Source: SKVR01 sp964453995 (GTDB taxonomy: Bacteria > Bacteroidota > Bacteroidia > Bacteroidales > UBA7960). Taken from it: DNA of 44,987 nucleotides. The DNA is taken from positions 1-44,987 of the forward strand of contig CAYVQC010000037.1 of assembly GCA_964453995.1 (NCBI GenBank), written 5' to 3'. The translations under genes were made by a program, and so were the position numbers. Positions 17,741 to 28,200 of this stretch are shown here, one piece after another (within the stretch, counting starts at the first letter, position 1; the number at the start of each line of letters is the position of its first letter). The notes under the pieces are model-generated. The model was not told the DNA's origin. It did not search any database and saw only the letters and a list, made by a program, of their open reading frames with translations.

Positions 17741-18712
17741 ATGAGCTGGAAAGACTATTTTTATTTCACCAAAACAGAAAGAAACGGTATCACTGTATTG
17801 GTATTGTTGATCGTTCTGATCGCTTTGTATCCTTTTATTCACAGATATATCTTCCCGGTAACCTCTTATCGGTATGAAGAATTTATCGAAAAAGTGGATC
17901 ACCATAACAAGTTGCTGGCAGATTACCAGAATGCTAAAAAGGCAATTGAGGCACAAAAGGAAAAAGCTCGCCAATTGAGGTTCGAAGCGCAAAAGGTGCA
18001 GTTAACTCCTTTCCTGTTTAATCCCAATGAACTGAGCCATGAGGAGCTTACCGGAATGGGGCTTCCTGACCGCGTAGCCCGCAATATAGTGAGCTATCGC
18101 AATGCAGGTGGCAGTTTCAGCTTCAGAGAAGACCTGGAAAGAATTTATGGTCTCAATGAAAAATTGTATGCGCAACTGGAAAGTTTTATTGACCTCCCCT
18201 CCCGGAGCGAAGTTGCTGCACGGAAGGCTGCGGAACGTCTGGAAAACAAGAAAAACACAACAGCTGGTGAAAATACGGCAAAAAGCTTTTTCAACAGAGA
18301 ACCTGTACGCATCAATATCAATACCGCCGATACTATCGAATGGCAAAAACTACGTGGGATAGGACCTGTTTTCAGCCGGAGGATCACCCGCTACAGGGAA
18401 AGATTAGGTGGTTTTTACTCCCTGGAACAGCTGAGGGAAGTTTTTGGAATGGATTCCACAAGGTTTGACCAGATATATGAGTTTGTGTATCTTGACAGCA
18501 TCCAACTGCAGCAAATCAATATCAATACGGCTGATTTTGTTACTCTCGTGAAACACCCCTACCTGGAGAAACACCACGTAAATTCTATATTACAGATGCG
18601 CGAAATACACGGAACCTACCAGTCGGTGGAAGATATTAAAAAATCACATCTTATTGATGCAGAATTGTTTCAAAAGATCCAGCCATACCTGACAGTAACA
18701 GACCCACCCTGA
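17741..18712 (+). CDS. Membrane-anchored protein with three helix-hairpin-helix (ComEA-like) units
   Basis: A 323-aa protein. One transmembrane segment lies near residues 18-40 (TVLVLLIVLIALYPFIHRYI), followed by a charged coiled-coil-like stretch to about 85. Three ComEA-type helix-hairpin-helix units follow: FLFNPNELSHEELTGMGLP at about 92, RININTADTIEWQKLRGIGP at about 190, and QININTADFVTLVKHPYLEK at about 260. ComEA proteins bind incoming double-stranded DNA in natural transformation. This architecture with three units is common in Bacteroidota, where the function is not established. No com or pil genes are nearby. The start is the only ATG before the membrane segment. Confidence 0.9.
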   Translation: MSWKDYFYFTKTERNGITVLVLLIVLIALYPFIHRYIFPVTSYRYEEFIEKVDHHNKLLADYQNAKKAIEAQKEKARQLRFEAQKVQLTPFLFNPNELSHEELTGMGLPDRVARNIVSYRNAGGSFSFREDLERIYGLNEKLYAQLESFIDLPSRSEVAARKAAERLENKKNTTAGENTAKSFFNREPVRININTADTIEWQKLRGIGPVFSRRITRYRERLGGFYSLEQLREVFGMDSTRFDQIYEFVYLDSIQLQQININTADFVTLVKHPYLEKHHVNSILQMREIHGTYQSVEDIKKSHLIDAELFQKIQPYLTVTDPP

Positions 18713-18892
18713 TACATTTGCAAGACCTCCACCGGAATCATTTACTGATCATTCATTAAACAAAACCTGAAAAGGCTTGTTATTTAGACAAAGACTAAAT
18801 TAACACAAGTAAGTATTGTACTTTATCATGCTAAGAACTTGGGTTTTTACCTGAAAAAAATGAAACAAACCGAATCAAAACAGACAAAAACG

Positions 18893-19666
18893 ATGAAAAA
18901 AAAACTCACAGGTTGGATCGCTTTATTGGCAATCCTTTTGGTATCGTGCCAGCAGGCAGCAGAAAGTTCAGAAACAGATACGGGAACTGAAACACAAACC
19001 GAACAAGAAGTTAATCAAAATGTAAACTATCAAACTGAATTAGTTATGAAAGACGGAATGCACACATTATCAGAATTACCCTATGCTTACGATGCGCTGG
19101 AACCCCATATTGATGCGCAAACCATGGAGATACACCATACCAAGCATCATCAGGCCTATGTAAATAACCTCAACAATGCCATTAAGGATACAGATATGGC
19201 AGACAAAACCCTTGAGGAAATTTTTGCCAACATGAGCCAATATCCTGTAGCAGTGAGAAACAATGGTGGTGGACACTGGAACCATGATCTTTTCTGGAAA
19301 GTAATCTCTCCTGACGGAGGAGGACAACCCGGAGGAAAATTGCTTGCCGCCATTGAAGAAAAATTTCAATCCTTTGACAATTTCAAGGAAGAATTTAATA
19401 AAGCTGCGGCCACACGTTTCGGCAGCGGCTGGGCATGGTTGGTTGTTGACAGCAATGGTCAGATACATGTATCCAGTACTCCCAACCAGGACAACCCCCT
19501 TATGGATATTGCCGAAGTAAGAGGAACCCCCATCCTGGGTATTGACGTGTGGGAACATGCTTATTATCTGAAATACCAGAATAAAAGACCAGAATACATC
19601 AATAACTTCTGGAATGTTATCAATTGGGCCGAAGTAGAAAAAAGATACGAAAGCCTGGTAAACTAA
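18893..19666 (+). CDS. sodA: Superoxide dismutase (Mn-type signature), predicted lipoprotein
   Basis: Disproportionates superoxide. With ATG 18893 the 257-aa protein begins MKKKLTGWIALLAILLVSC, a lipoprotein signal with Cys19 acylated, then an acidic Thr/Glu-rich linker to about residue 45 and a complete SOD fold. Metal ligands by alignment to E. coli SodA are H81, H131, D218 and H222. Residues GGGHWNH and NQDNPL (Gln199 on the C-terminal side) are the MnSOD pattern rather than the FeSOD one. An upstream in-frame ATG at 18860 is also possible and would add 11 residues. Export makes this a periplasmic or surface SOD rather than the usual cytoplasmic enzyme. It is monocistronic, closed by a strong terminator. 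Confidence 0.95.
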   Translation: MKKKLTGWIALLAILLVSCQQAAESSETDTGTETQTEQEVNQNVNYQTELVMKDGMHTLSELPYAYDALEPHIDAQTMEIHHTKHHQAYVNNLNNAIKDTDMADKTLEEIFANMSQYPVAVRNNGGGHWNHDLFWKVISPDGGGQPGGKLLAAIEEKFQSFDNFKEEFNKAAATRFGSGWAWLVVDSNGQIHVSSTPNQDNPLMDIAEVRGTPILGIDVWEHAYYLKYQNKRPEYINNFWNVINWAEVEKRYESLVN

Positions 19667-19692
19667 TTTCATAGTTCCTTTTTTAGATTGGT

Positions 19693-19725
19693 GCGGTGAG
19701 GCAATGCTTCACCGCTTTTTTTTTT
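19693..19725 (+). terminator. Strong rho-independent terminator after the SOD gene
   Basis: Stem GCGGTGAGGC (19693-19702) pairs with GCTTCACCGC (19706-19715), ten pairs with one G-T wobble and a 3-nt loop, followed by ten T. It lies 27 bp after the SOD stop codon. Confidence 0.93.
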
Positions 19726-19853
19726 GCTTCTCTCAAAACACAGGCGTTTTCTTTCGTCCTGGCAATGAGAACAATAACTCTTAAAAACTCAAAAACCAGC
19801 CGGATAATTTTCTGCTGCTTTTGTACGCTAACAGGAAATCAAAAGGTTTTAAT

Positions 19854-19861
19854 TAGTTTTG
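19854..19861 (+). promoter_or_regulatory. Promoter -7 element of the HTCS gene
   Basis: TAGTTTTG matches TAnnTTTG and ends 24 bp before the HTCS ATG. A TTTG occurs at 19820-19823, but the 30-nt spacer is too long, so the -33 element is unsupported. Confidence 0.4.
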
Positions 19862-19885
19862 TAACACTCACCAGATACTAAAAAA

Positions 19886-22800
19886 ATGCGGATTGTACTC
19901 ATTACCATAATTCTGCTCAGCCTGGCAATCAGCACAAATCGTGCAGGACCGTCTGCATCCGGCATTTGGAGAACCACTGTCATTACCAATGAAGATGGGT
20001 TGTCCAACAGTGCCATCAATACGGTTTTTCAGGATTCAAAAGGCTTTGTGTGGTTCGGCTCATGGGATGGATTGAACCGCTACGATGGGAAGAATATTCA
20101 ACGTTTTTATCCCGACCTTCACGATGCCTTTACCATCAGCAACAATATCATCCGTGATATAGTGGAAGATTCGGAAAACAACCTCTGGATTGTTACGGAA
20201 AGAGGCCTTAACAGGTATTCTCACGACCAGGAGAACTTTACCCGTTGGTTTTTCGATTCTCCTGACCTTACTCTTAGTGAACAAAGCATTAAAGCCAGGC
20301 AAGGCCATGATGGCCAGATATGGGTAACGGTGAAAGGACATGGCTTCTTCAGGTATTCTTCCACCCATAAGGACTTTCAAAGGGTTTACCTGGAAGGTAT
20401 TGATTCAATTGTCTTTAGCCAGATAGATGATTTTTACGCTACCCCCAACCGGATCTATCTGCTGCACAACAACAGGATTATTACTTATGATCTGCAAGCC
20501 AACCAGGTTGTACATACTACAAATAATGGCCAAAGGCCCTCAGTGGCAGCAACGGTTGAAACTGTTAACAGCTGGTTTATAGAATGCAATGGTTCTGTTA
20601 TTCTGATGCAGGGACTTGCCGAAGGAGGAATAATGACAACAGATCTCTCCAACCGGGATATCTCTTTCATTGAAAAAGGAAACAAAAACTTTCACATTAC
20701 GGCTGTTGCCAGATCGGTAACCGGAAAGTTTGTATGGCTGGGAACCGATGATGGAAACATCATGCAACTGATACCGGGAGAGCAAAACCAGTTGCGTAAT
20801 GTAACCGATCAAATACCCCAACTTAGTGGCAAACGGGTTAAAATATGGTCAATTCTGGAAACAGCCGATGATCTTTTGTGGATCGGTACCGATGGTGAAG
20901 GAGTATTCAGGACACTGCTCAGGCCCAAACCTTTTTTCCAGATCCAGCGGGGAACAGCGGAAAACCGACAGCTCAATCACCAAATTGTAAGAGCAGTGTA
21001 TGAAGACCAGCAGGGCAACCTATGGGTAGGCACTCGTGGCAATGGATTGAATATGATACCCTGGAACCATGGCCCGACAAAATATTTTAATACCGCCAAT
21101 GGCCTTACCAACAATGCGGTTCTTGCCCTGCGTGAAGATACACACAAGAACCTCTGGATCGGGCACGACGGAAACGGAATCGATATCCTCAACCTGGAAA
21201 CAGGAAAGTTTTACCATTTCCCCGATGATCTGAAGGGAGGAGAGCATCTGGTCTTTGGCTCGGTGTATGACATCTGTATTGACGCCTTTGGGCAGATATG
21301 GTTAGGAACAAGTGGGTATGGCGTATTGGGGCTTGATATTTCTTTTCAAAACAATGAATTCCTCCTCAACAATTACACACACCTGGTAAGTGATGAGAAA
21401 ACAAGTTCCATCAGGAGCAATATTGTTTATTCCATCGCAGAAGAAAAGCCAAACGTTCTTTGGCTGGGAACCAGGGGAGCAGGCCTGTACCGCTACAATA
21501 CACTTACCGGAACCCTTGAAAACTACACCATGACAACGGGAAACAACCCCGGCCTCAATGATAATGATATCCTTAGCCTGCACCTGTCAAAAAACGGATA
21601 TTTGTGGGTGGGTAGCAGCGGTGGACTCAACAGGATCAACATCAACTTCTCCCCTTTTATTTTTGAAAGCTATACTACCCGCGATGGCCTTCCCAATAAT
21701 ACCATTCATGCCATCCTCGAAGATACGGACGGAAATATCTGGATGAGCACCAACAAAGGTTTAAGTCAGTTTCTTGTGCAGGAAAAAAAATTCCTGAACT
21801 TCAACATTGGCGATGGATTACAAAGCAATGAATATACCGACGGATCGGCCGGTATTGGCCAGAAGTCCGGGCGATTTTACTTTGGAGGCATCAATGGTCT
21901 GGATTGGTTTCATCCCGATCAAATAAGCATCAGCCAGCGTCAGCCTGCCCTGATCTTTACAGGTTTCAGACTCCACAACCAAAAAATCATGCCGGGTGAT
22001 TCAACCCACATCCTTACAAAGAACCTTAATGAACTGGAGCAGATCAGGTTAAAGCACCATCAAAACTTCTTCACTCTGGAGTTTACCACCCTTGACTTTC
22101 ACAATCCCGAGAAAACCCTCTTCGAGTATAAGCTTGAAGGATTCAATACCGACTGGGTTTTTGCCGGCAACCAGCGCGAAGCAAGTTTTACCAATGTTCC
22201 CTATGGTCGATACACTCTTATGGTACGAGCCACCAATGAAGATGGCGTATGGCTCGATGAAACCAGGCAGGTGAGGATCATCATCAGCCCACCCTTTTGG
22301 AAAACCTGGCAGGCATGGATCGTTTATGTGCTGCTCGCTGTTACAGGGATTTTTTTCCTGTATCGCTACCAGCTGCACAGGTTAAAAAGAAAACAGCGAC
22401 AGGTTCTTGAAAAAATCAAACAGGACAAAGAAAAAGAACTTACCCAATACAAACTTGAGTTTTTCACCAACCTGGCTCATGAATTTGGCACTCCCCTCAC
22501 CCTGATATTTGCCTCTGCCGCAAGCCTTCTCAATCCGCGCCGCAAAGCAGAAGAAACAACCAACCTGGTAAAAACCATCTACAACAATTCGAAGCGCATG
22601 CAACGCCTTGTGCAGGAATTGCTGGAATTCAGAAAAATAGAAACCGGCCGGGAGCTGGTAAAACCTGTAAAAACTGACCTGGTAAATTCCATAAACAATA
22701 TTGTGGAGGTATTCAGCCATTTTGCAAGGGACAACGAGGTAGAAATCAGCTTTGAGCCGGAAGAAAATGAGCTTTTTGTGATGATCGATATTTCAAAAGT

Positions 22801-24040
22801 TGAGAAAATTCTATTGAACCTGCTGAGCAATGCAATCAAGTATACTCCTGAAGGAGGTAGCATCAAGGTAGAACTCTTCACACAGAATCAGAAGATCATC
22901 ATCCGGGTAGTTGATACCGGGGTAGGAATATCGGAAAATGTACTGCCGTATATCTTTGATTCTTTTTACCAGAAGCCAAGTCCTTTACAGGAAAGAAAAA
23001 CCCCTTTCAAAGGAATTGGCATCGGCCTGGCCTATACCAAAAGCCTTGTAGAATTGCTCCAGGGCCAGATCAGGGTGAACAGTGTTCGACAGACCGGCAC
23101 TACCTTTACCATAGAGCTTCCACTGGTTAATGCAAACGGTACAATTTTACCTGGAGAATCGAACCCTGCAGCAACTCAGCGCTGGCTTACCACTGAAGGC
23201 ATTGCGGAAGAACTGGGCATGATGAAAACACAGGAAGTACAACACACCTCGCGACCCACCCTGTGGACAACTCCCAAAAAATACAGGATACTGGTGGCAG
23301 AAGATGATCCTGAACTTGCCAACCTGCTTTTCAGATTGCTGTCAGAACAATACGAAGTTACCCTTACTTCCAATGGGAAAAAGGCACTGGCTTTCATTGA
23401 GAACAACCGGGTAGACCTGGTGGTAAGCGATATTATCATGCCCGAGATGGATGGTTTGCAGCTCTGTAAAACCCTGAAGTCGGAATTGCTTACCAGTCAC
23501 ATTCCGGTAATCCTGCTCACGGCCCGCAATGAAATTGAAAACCGGATTGAGGGACTTGAAATGGGTGCTGACTCTTACATCCCCAAGCCATTCCATCCAA
23601 GGCATCTCTTTGTAAGGATGGAAAAACTGCTCAAGGCAAAAGAACAGTTTTCCGAATACTTCAAAAACACCTTTGGCACTCCATCCTACAGTCACCAGCA
23701 AAATTTTTCTTCACGCGACAAGGAGTTGATCGAAAAATGCCAGGCCTTTATTGAGGCCCATTATGCCGATGAATCCATTGATGCCGACCAGATGGCAGAC
23801 CACCTTGCCCTGAGCAAAGCACAACTTTACCGCAAGATCAAGGCACTTACCGGCCTCACCCCCCACGGACTGATAAAAAATTATCGTTTGAAAAAAGCAA
23901 GACAATTGATCGCCGAAGGAAACTATCCGGTATCCGATATTATTTTCATGACAGGCTTCAACAACCGCACCTATTTTTACCGCTCCTACAAAGAAGCTTT
24001 TGGGGAAACACCATCAGAGATTAACAAAACCCAAAGCTAA
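19886..24040 (+). CDS. Hybrid two-component system regulator (HTCS): propeller sensor, kinase, receiver, AraC
   Basis: A 1,384-aa one-protein signalling system. In order: signal peptide (1-20); two-propeller periplasmic sensor made of about a dozen Reg_prop repeats (for example GNLWVGTRGNGLN, GQIWLGTSGYGVL; about 25-690); Y_Y_Y domain (about 700-785); membrane helix (about 810-835); histidine kinase with phospho-acceptor His865; ATPase with N box LNLLSNAIKYTPEGG and G boxes DTGVGIS and KGIGIGLAY; receiver with Asp1182 (DLVVSDIIMPEMDGL); and an AraC-type DNA-binding domain (about 1285-1384). HTCS proteins usually sense glycans and switch on polysaccharide utilisation loci. No susC/susD or glycoside hydrolase is nearby. 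The H box reads HEFGTPLTL where Arg or Lys is normally found before TP. dinB begins 7 bp later. Confidence 0.95.
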   Translation: MRIVLITIILLSLAISTNRAGPSASGIWRTTVITNEDGLSNSAINTVFQDSKGFVWFGSWDGLNRYDGKNIQRFYPDLHDAFTISNNIIRDIVEDSENNLWIVTERGLNRYSHDQENFTRWFFDSPDLTLSEQSIKARQGHDGQIWVTVKGHGFFRYSSTHKDFQRVYLEGIDSIVFSQIDDFYATPNRIYLLHNNRIITYDLQANQVVHTTNNGQRPSVAATVETVNSWFIECNGSVILMQGLAEGGIMTTDLSNRDISFIEKGNKNFHITAVARSVTGKFVWLGTDDGNIMQLIPGEQNQLRNVTDQIPQLSGKRVKIWSILETADDLLWIGTDGEGVFRTLLRPKPFFQIQRGTAENRQLNHQIVRAVYEDQQGNLWVGTRGNGLNMIPWNHGPTKYFNTANGLTNNAVLALREDTHKNLWIGHDGNGIDILNLETGKFYHFPDDLKGGEHLVFGSVYDICIDAFGQIWLGTSGYGVLGLDISFQNNEFLLNNYTHLVSDEKTSSIRSNIVYSIAEEKPNVLWLGTRGAGLYRYNTLTGTLENYTMTTGNNPGLNDNDILSLHLSKNGYLWVGSSGGLNRININFSPFIFESYTTRDGLPNNTIHAILEDTDGNIWMSTNKGLSQFLVQEKKFLNFNIGDGLQSNEYTDGSAGIGQKSGRFYFGGINGLDWFHPDQISISQRQPALIFTGFRLHNQKIMPGDSTHILTKNLNELEQIRLKHHQNFFTLEFTTLDFHNPEKTLFEYKLEGFNTDWVFAGNQREASFTNVPYGRYTLMVRATNEDGVWLDETRQVRIIISPPFWKTWQAWIVYVLLAVTGIFFLYRYQLHRLKRKQRQVLEKIKQDKEKELTQYKLEFFTNLAHEFGTPLTLIFASAASLLNPRRKAEETTNLVKTIYNNSKRMQRLVQELLEFRKIETGRELVKPVKTDLVNSINNIVEVFSHFARDNEVEISFEPEENELFVMIDISKVEKILLNLLSNAIKYTPEGGSIKVELFTQNQKIIIRVVDTGVGISENVLPYIFDSFYQKPSPLQERKTPFKGIGIGLAYTKSLVELLQGQIRVNSVRQTGTTFTIELPLVNANGTILPGESNPAATQRWLTTEGIAEELGMMKTQEVQHTSRPTLWTTPKKYRILVAEDDPELANLLFRLLSEQYEVTLTSNGKKALAFIENNRVDLVVSDIIMPEMDGLQLCKTLKSELLTSHIPVILLTARNEIENRIEGLEMGADSYIPKPFHPRHLFVRMEKLLKAKEQFSEYFKNTFGTPSYSHQQNFSSRDKELIEKCQAFIEAHYADESIDADQMADHLALSKAQLYRKIKALTGLTPHGLIKNYRLKKARQLIAEGNYPVSDIIFMTGFNNRTYFYRSYKEAFGETPSEINKTQS

Positions 24041-24047
24041 GCTACTG

Positions 24048-25148
24048 ATGACAGACTGCAGAAAGATAATCCATATTGACATGGATGCCTTCTATGCCTC
24101 AGTAGAGCAAAGGGATAATCCGCATCTCCGGGGCAAGCCTCTTGCTGTGGGAGGTGGAGAAGAGCGGGGTGTTGTGGCTGCTGCCAGCTATGAAGCGCGC
24201 AAATATGGGGTTCGGTCGGCAATGCCTGGCAAACAGGCCCGCAAACTATGTACAGAACTCCTTTTTGTAAAACCCCGCTTTGAGGTATACAAAAGAGTTT
24301 CCTACCAGATCAGGGAGATCTTTCACGAATTTACAACCCTTGTGGAGCCGCTTTCCCTCGACGAAGCCTACCTGGATGTTACCCATCCATTAAAGGGTAA
24401 AAACTCAGCCACCCTCATTGCCAATGAAATCAGGCAACGCATATGGAAAGAGACCGGACTTACGGCATCAGCAGGTATTTCTTACAATAAGTTCCTGGCA
24501 AAAATCGCTTCCGATGTAAACAAGCCCAACGGTTTTTTTGTGATCCATCCCAAAGACGCCGCCGGGTTTATTGAAAAGCTGCCCATAGAAAGATTTCACG
24601 GTGTTGGCAAAGTAACGGCACAGCGCTTCCAAAAGCTGGGCATACACAATGGGCTGGATTTGAAAAATGCGGGCGTTGAATTTGTACTGAAACACTTTGG
24701 CAAAAATGGCCTTTTCTTTTACGATATAGCCCATGGCATTGACCGGCGCAGTGTGGAACCCGATCGTGACAGAAAATCTGCCGGAGCGGAAAACACTTTT
24801 GATCGCGATCTTAAAGATGTTCCTGAGCTCAATGCCGCCATGGCTGATATTTGCAATACCCTTTATTACAGGCTGGAAAAAGCCGGGATATGGGGTTCAA
24901 CCATCACCATTAAAATTAAATATCACGATTTCAGGCAGGTAACCCGCAGCAAAACATTTTCACAGCCCGTTACATCAAAACAGGAAATTACCCAGATAGC
25001 AACGGCACTGCTTCATGAGCATCGGGAACCCGATTGCCCCATCAGGCTTTTGGGAGTTACCTTTTCTCAACTGGAGACCGACCAAAGCCTCCCTGGCAAA
25101 CAGCTAAAGATCCCCTTTCCCGAAAAGCACAAAAAACAGCAGGAGTGA
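24048..25148 (+). CDS. dinB: DNA polymerase IV (Y-family, error-prone)
   Basis: Translesion DNA polymerase, 366 aa, cytoplasmic. The ATG of MTDCRKIIHIDMDAFYASVE was chosen because this is the conserved Y-family N-terminus; a longer frame would overlap the HTCS stop. Catalytic acids are D11, D105 and E106 (SLDEAYLDVT), and the steric-gate position is Tyr16. The thumb helix-hairpin-helix reads LPIERFHGVGKVTAQRFQKL. The little-finger region is present up to a C-terminal KIPFPEKHKKQQE, but I see no convincing QxxLxLF clamp motif beyond this QLKIPF-like end. It lies 7 bp after the HTCS gene, so the two may share a transcript. No LexA-type site was identified. Confidence 0.97.
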   Translation: MTDCRKIIHIDMDAFYASVEQRDNPHLRGKPLAVGGGEERGVVAAASYEARKYGVRSAMPGKQARKLCTELLFVKPRFEVYKRVSYQIREIFHEFTTLVEPLSLDEAYLDVTHPLKGKNSATLIANEIRQRIWKETGLTASAGISYNKFLAKIASDVNKPNGFFVIHPKDAAGFIEKLPIERFHGVGKVTAQRFQKLGIHNGLDLKNAGVEFVLKHFGKNGLFFYDIAHGIDRRSVEPDRDRKSAGAENTFDRDLKDVPELNAAMADICNTLYYRLEKAGIWGSTITIKIKYHDFRQVTRSKTFSQPVTSKQEITQIATALLHEHREPDCPIRLLGVTFSQLETDQSLPGKQLKIPFPEKHKKQQE

Positions 25149-25185
25149 CCGCCTCCCCATGATTTGAATCACTCCTGTGTAAAAT
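25130..25185. terminator. Inverted repeat between convergent dinB and T9SS gene, likely bidirectional terminator
   Basis: CAGGAGTGA (25140-25148, containing the dinB stop codon) pairs perfectly with TCACTCCTG (25169-25177) over a 20-nt loop. Reading leftwards the stem is followed by a T-rich run (plus-strand A131-136 of this block). Reading rightwards it is followed by TGTAAAATTTT. It is better placed as a terminator for the minus-strand gene. Confidence 0.5.
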
Positions 25186-25207
25186 TTTGCATTGGACAGA
25201 GCTAACT

Positions 25208-28200
25208 CTATCTCAGAATAATCCTCTCTGTCAGGCGTACCGCCTGGCTCTGCACAATAACAAAATAGATGCCTGCCTGTAACCCTGACAGGCTATTGAA
25301 CTGGTGCATCACCACACCATTGTCATCAGCAATTACCGGTTGTTCCATTACCATCCTTCCGTGTATATCCACAATAGTAACCGATGCACGCTCCCAAGGA
25401 ACAAGGTTCGTAGCCTGGATATTTAACAGTCCGTGGCGAACAGGGTTGGGATACACCAGCATGAGCGACTCAGTAGCTTTGCGAATCTGCACTGCTACCA
25501 TATCGAAATATTCCGATGAACCATCAAAATCGGTTTGCTTTAACCTGTAATAGGAAATTCCCGTCAACGGCTGTTCATCGAAAAGCTGGTAGTAACTTGT
25601 CTGGCTTTTAGTACCAGCGCCCTGCACATAACCAATAACCTCGAAGTTGTAACCATCTCTGCTTCTTTCCACAGTAAAGAAATTATTGTTGGTTTCACTG
25701 GCGGTAATCCATTCGAGCAACACCTCACTGCCTCTAACACTGGCAGTAAAAGAAAGAAGGTCCACAGGAAGGGGGTTGTTGGAGAAATTGGCATTGTCGG
25801 TAGCAAAGGTGAAAAATCCCATGCCACTGATCAGGTCAGATTCTACATAACCAGACGAGGGACTTTCAATAATATTGCCGCTTCTTCCCTCGCTTACCCA
25901 TATATTACTATCGGTATACCGGCCAATAAGCAGGGTTGCAGGATCGGTAATATGGCTGAAGGTATTGTCTTCATAGTACAACCGCACCTTACCCGTGGGG
26001 TAGTTCTTGGAGCCAGAGCTTTCGAGCAGCTGCCAGTATTCCATGGAGCTTACCCTTACCAGGGGTATCTCCACCTGCTCAAAGTTGGGAGGTGTTTCAG
26101 GGAAATAACGAGCTTCCAAAATGGTGCCTGCAGGCATTGAGGGTTGTGGCCGGAATTCGATCCTTGCCATACGATCTGCTGTACCAACGGGGAATTCAAA
26201 TTCTCCTACACCTTCTTTCTCCAAAGGCCCTTCAATATAACGGGTAAAAGATGAACCAGAAATTATTGCTGTGTTGAGCAATCGCAAGGTATTGTCATTG
26301 GAGGTTCTAATCTTTCCTGCACTCATTTCAACTGCAGTTTCAATTTCGGTTGTCCCGCTTATGGTGAGGCCCTGGCTATTGTTGAGATTTAAAATATTGA
26401 TCCTGTTATCATCAATAAAATTACCGACAATATTCTGCGCTGCGGTTCCGGCAAAGTTTAATCTTGCATTATCGTCAAAACCCTGCCTGAAGCCTGCACC
26501 GCTATCCATAATCAAATCACCCTGTATTGTAATGGAAACTTCATTTGGCAGATTATTGAATGTAGCCTGCTCTCTTATTTCAAGGTTATTGAATAAAAAC
26601 AGTTCCATTGCCGGCCATGTGTACACCCCTGTTCCTGAAAACACCAATTGGTTGATATGGCCATCCTGGGGCAGGTAGGTAGGATCAACTGTAAAGGAGT
26701 TGTTTCCGGTAAACTCAAAGGTTCCTTTTCCTGATGCGGCAAAATTGTCATATCGTCCAACAGGAACAGAAGCACTTTCCAGTTTTAAAGTACCTGTGCC
26801 ATCCACATTTCCAAGATAATGCGCTGTGGTAGCACCCAGGTCCATTGTTCCTTCAATGAAAGAACGATAGGCAATTTTCTCATTCTGGCTTACCTGTATT
26901 ACATCGCCATGGCGTATCTCTATAATGTTGCCACGGGGTCCGCCTACAGGCACCGGCACCGGATCTTCGCCATTACCCGGAATATTCTCCCATGCATCGG
27001 GGTTGCTCCAATCCTGGCTTAAGCCTGTAGTTCTGTAGCGAAGAACCCGGTCAGGGATTTGTGATCCTGCAGTATAGTCGCCGGAAACATCATTTGTGGA
27101 AGCCGGAAAGTCATATATAAAATAATTATCATCTTCCAGCACTTTTTCCACGGTAAGCGGAGTCCAGTATTCGCCGGAGAGCCGGGCAGGAAAGTACTTT
27201 TCTTCTGCACCCTCAACATCTGCCTGCACATAATAAAATCGCAACTCACCTGTAAAATTAGAAAGACCATTGGATTCTACCACCCAATTGTACTGAAGAT
27301 TGTTTACGGAATCAGCTGGAATAGCCACATGCATGTCATTCAGGGGTACTATGTCAAGAAAAGGAGTAGCCGGATTCTGAGTGGCATGAATTACTACCGG
27401 TGTATATTTTCCGGTTACACCAAAAGGAACCAGGAACTCGTCTTCTCCATCCAGGAATATCCGGATACCTGCCGCCTGCACTCCGCCTGTTGTTCTTATC
27501 ATCCTTTCCTTATAGAAACCGTTGCTGCTGGTAACGGAACTTCCGGCACCCAAAGTGAGTCTTTGTCCCTCAATATCAAAAATGCCATTGGTGAAAACAA
27601 GTTCATTGTCAATCTGCAAAGGATTTTTCAGTCTGACCCCATTGCCATTAGCAATCTCTAAACGCCCCACACCTCCGGTACCCGAAATATTCTGAAGCAC
27701 ATCACCGGAAAATCTAATCCCACCCGTAGGTTGGTTACTGAAGTGAGAAGCATTGTTGCTAAGATCTCCTTCCAGGTTGATGGTATTCCCGTTGTCAATG
27801 AGAATACCTGATCTGATTTCCAGGTTACCGTTGATCAGCAGGTTGGTTTCTGATTTTGTGCCGCCTTCACCCAGATTAAGGTCATTGTTAACGTCAACCA
27901 CCAGATCATAGAAATCAGTATTGCCTGAAAGGACCTGGGAAACCCCACTGAAGGTTACCGTAGAGCTGTTGGGCAGGAAATTTCCCTCATTGATAAAGTC
28001 CCCTTCCAGGAATAAATCCAGGTTGTTGGTGTTAAAAGTCTTTCCAGTCAAAATATGGAATTCACCCAAAATGGTAAGCGGCTCAGACTCAAGCCTGGCA
28101 ACGAAACCATTACCTCCGCTGATCATAACATTGGGCAGAGGACGTGCCGATTTAATTCTTAGGGTATTATTGCTGGGGCTATAGGTTGGATGGCCAAACT

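Noticed and set aside
19886..25148. Polysaccharide utilisation locus
   Set aside because: The HTCS is the only typical component; no SusC/SusD, glycoside hydrolase or lyase is encoded in the window.
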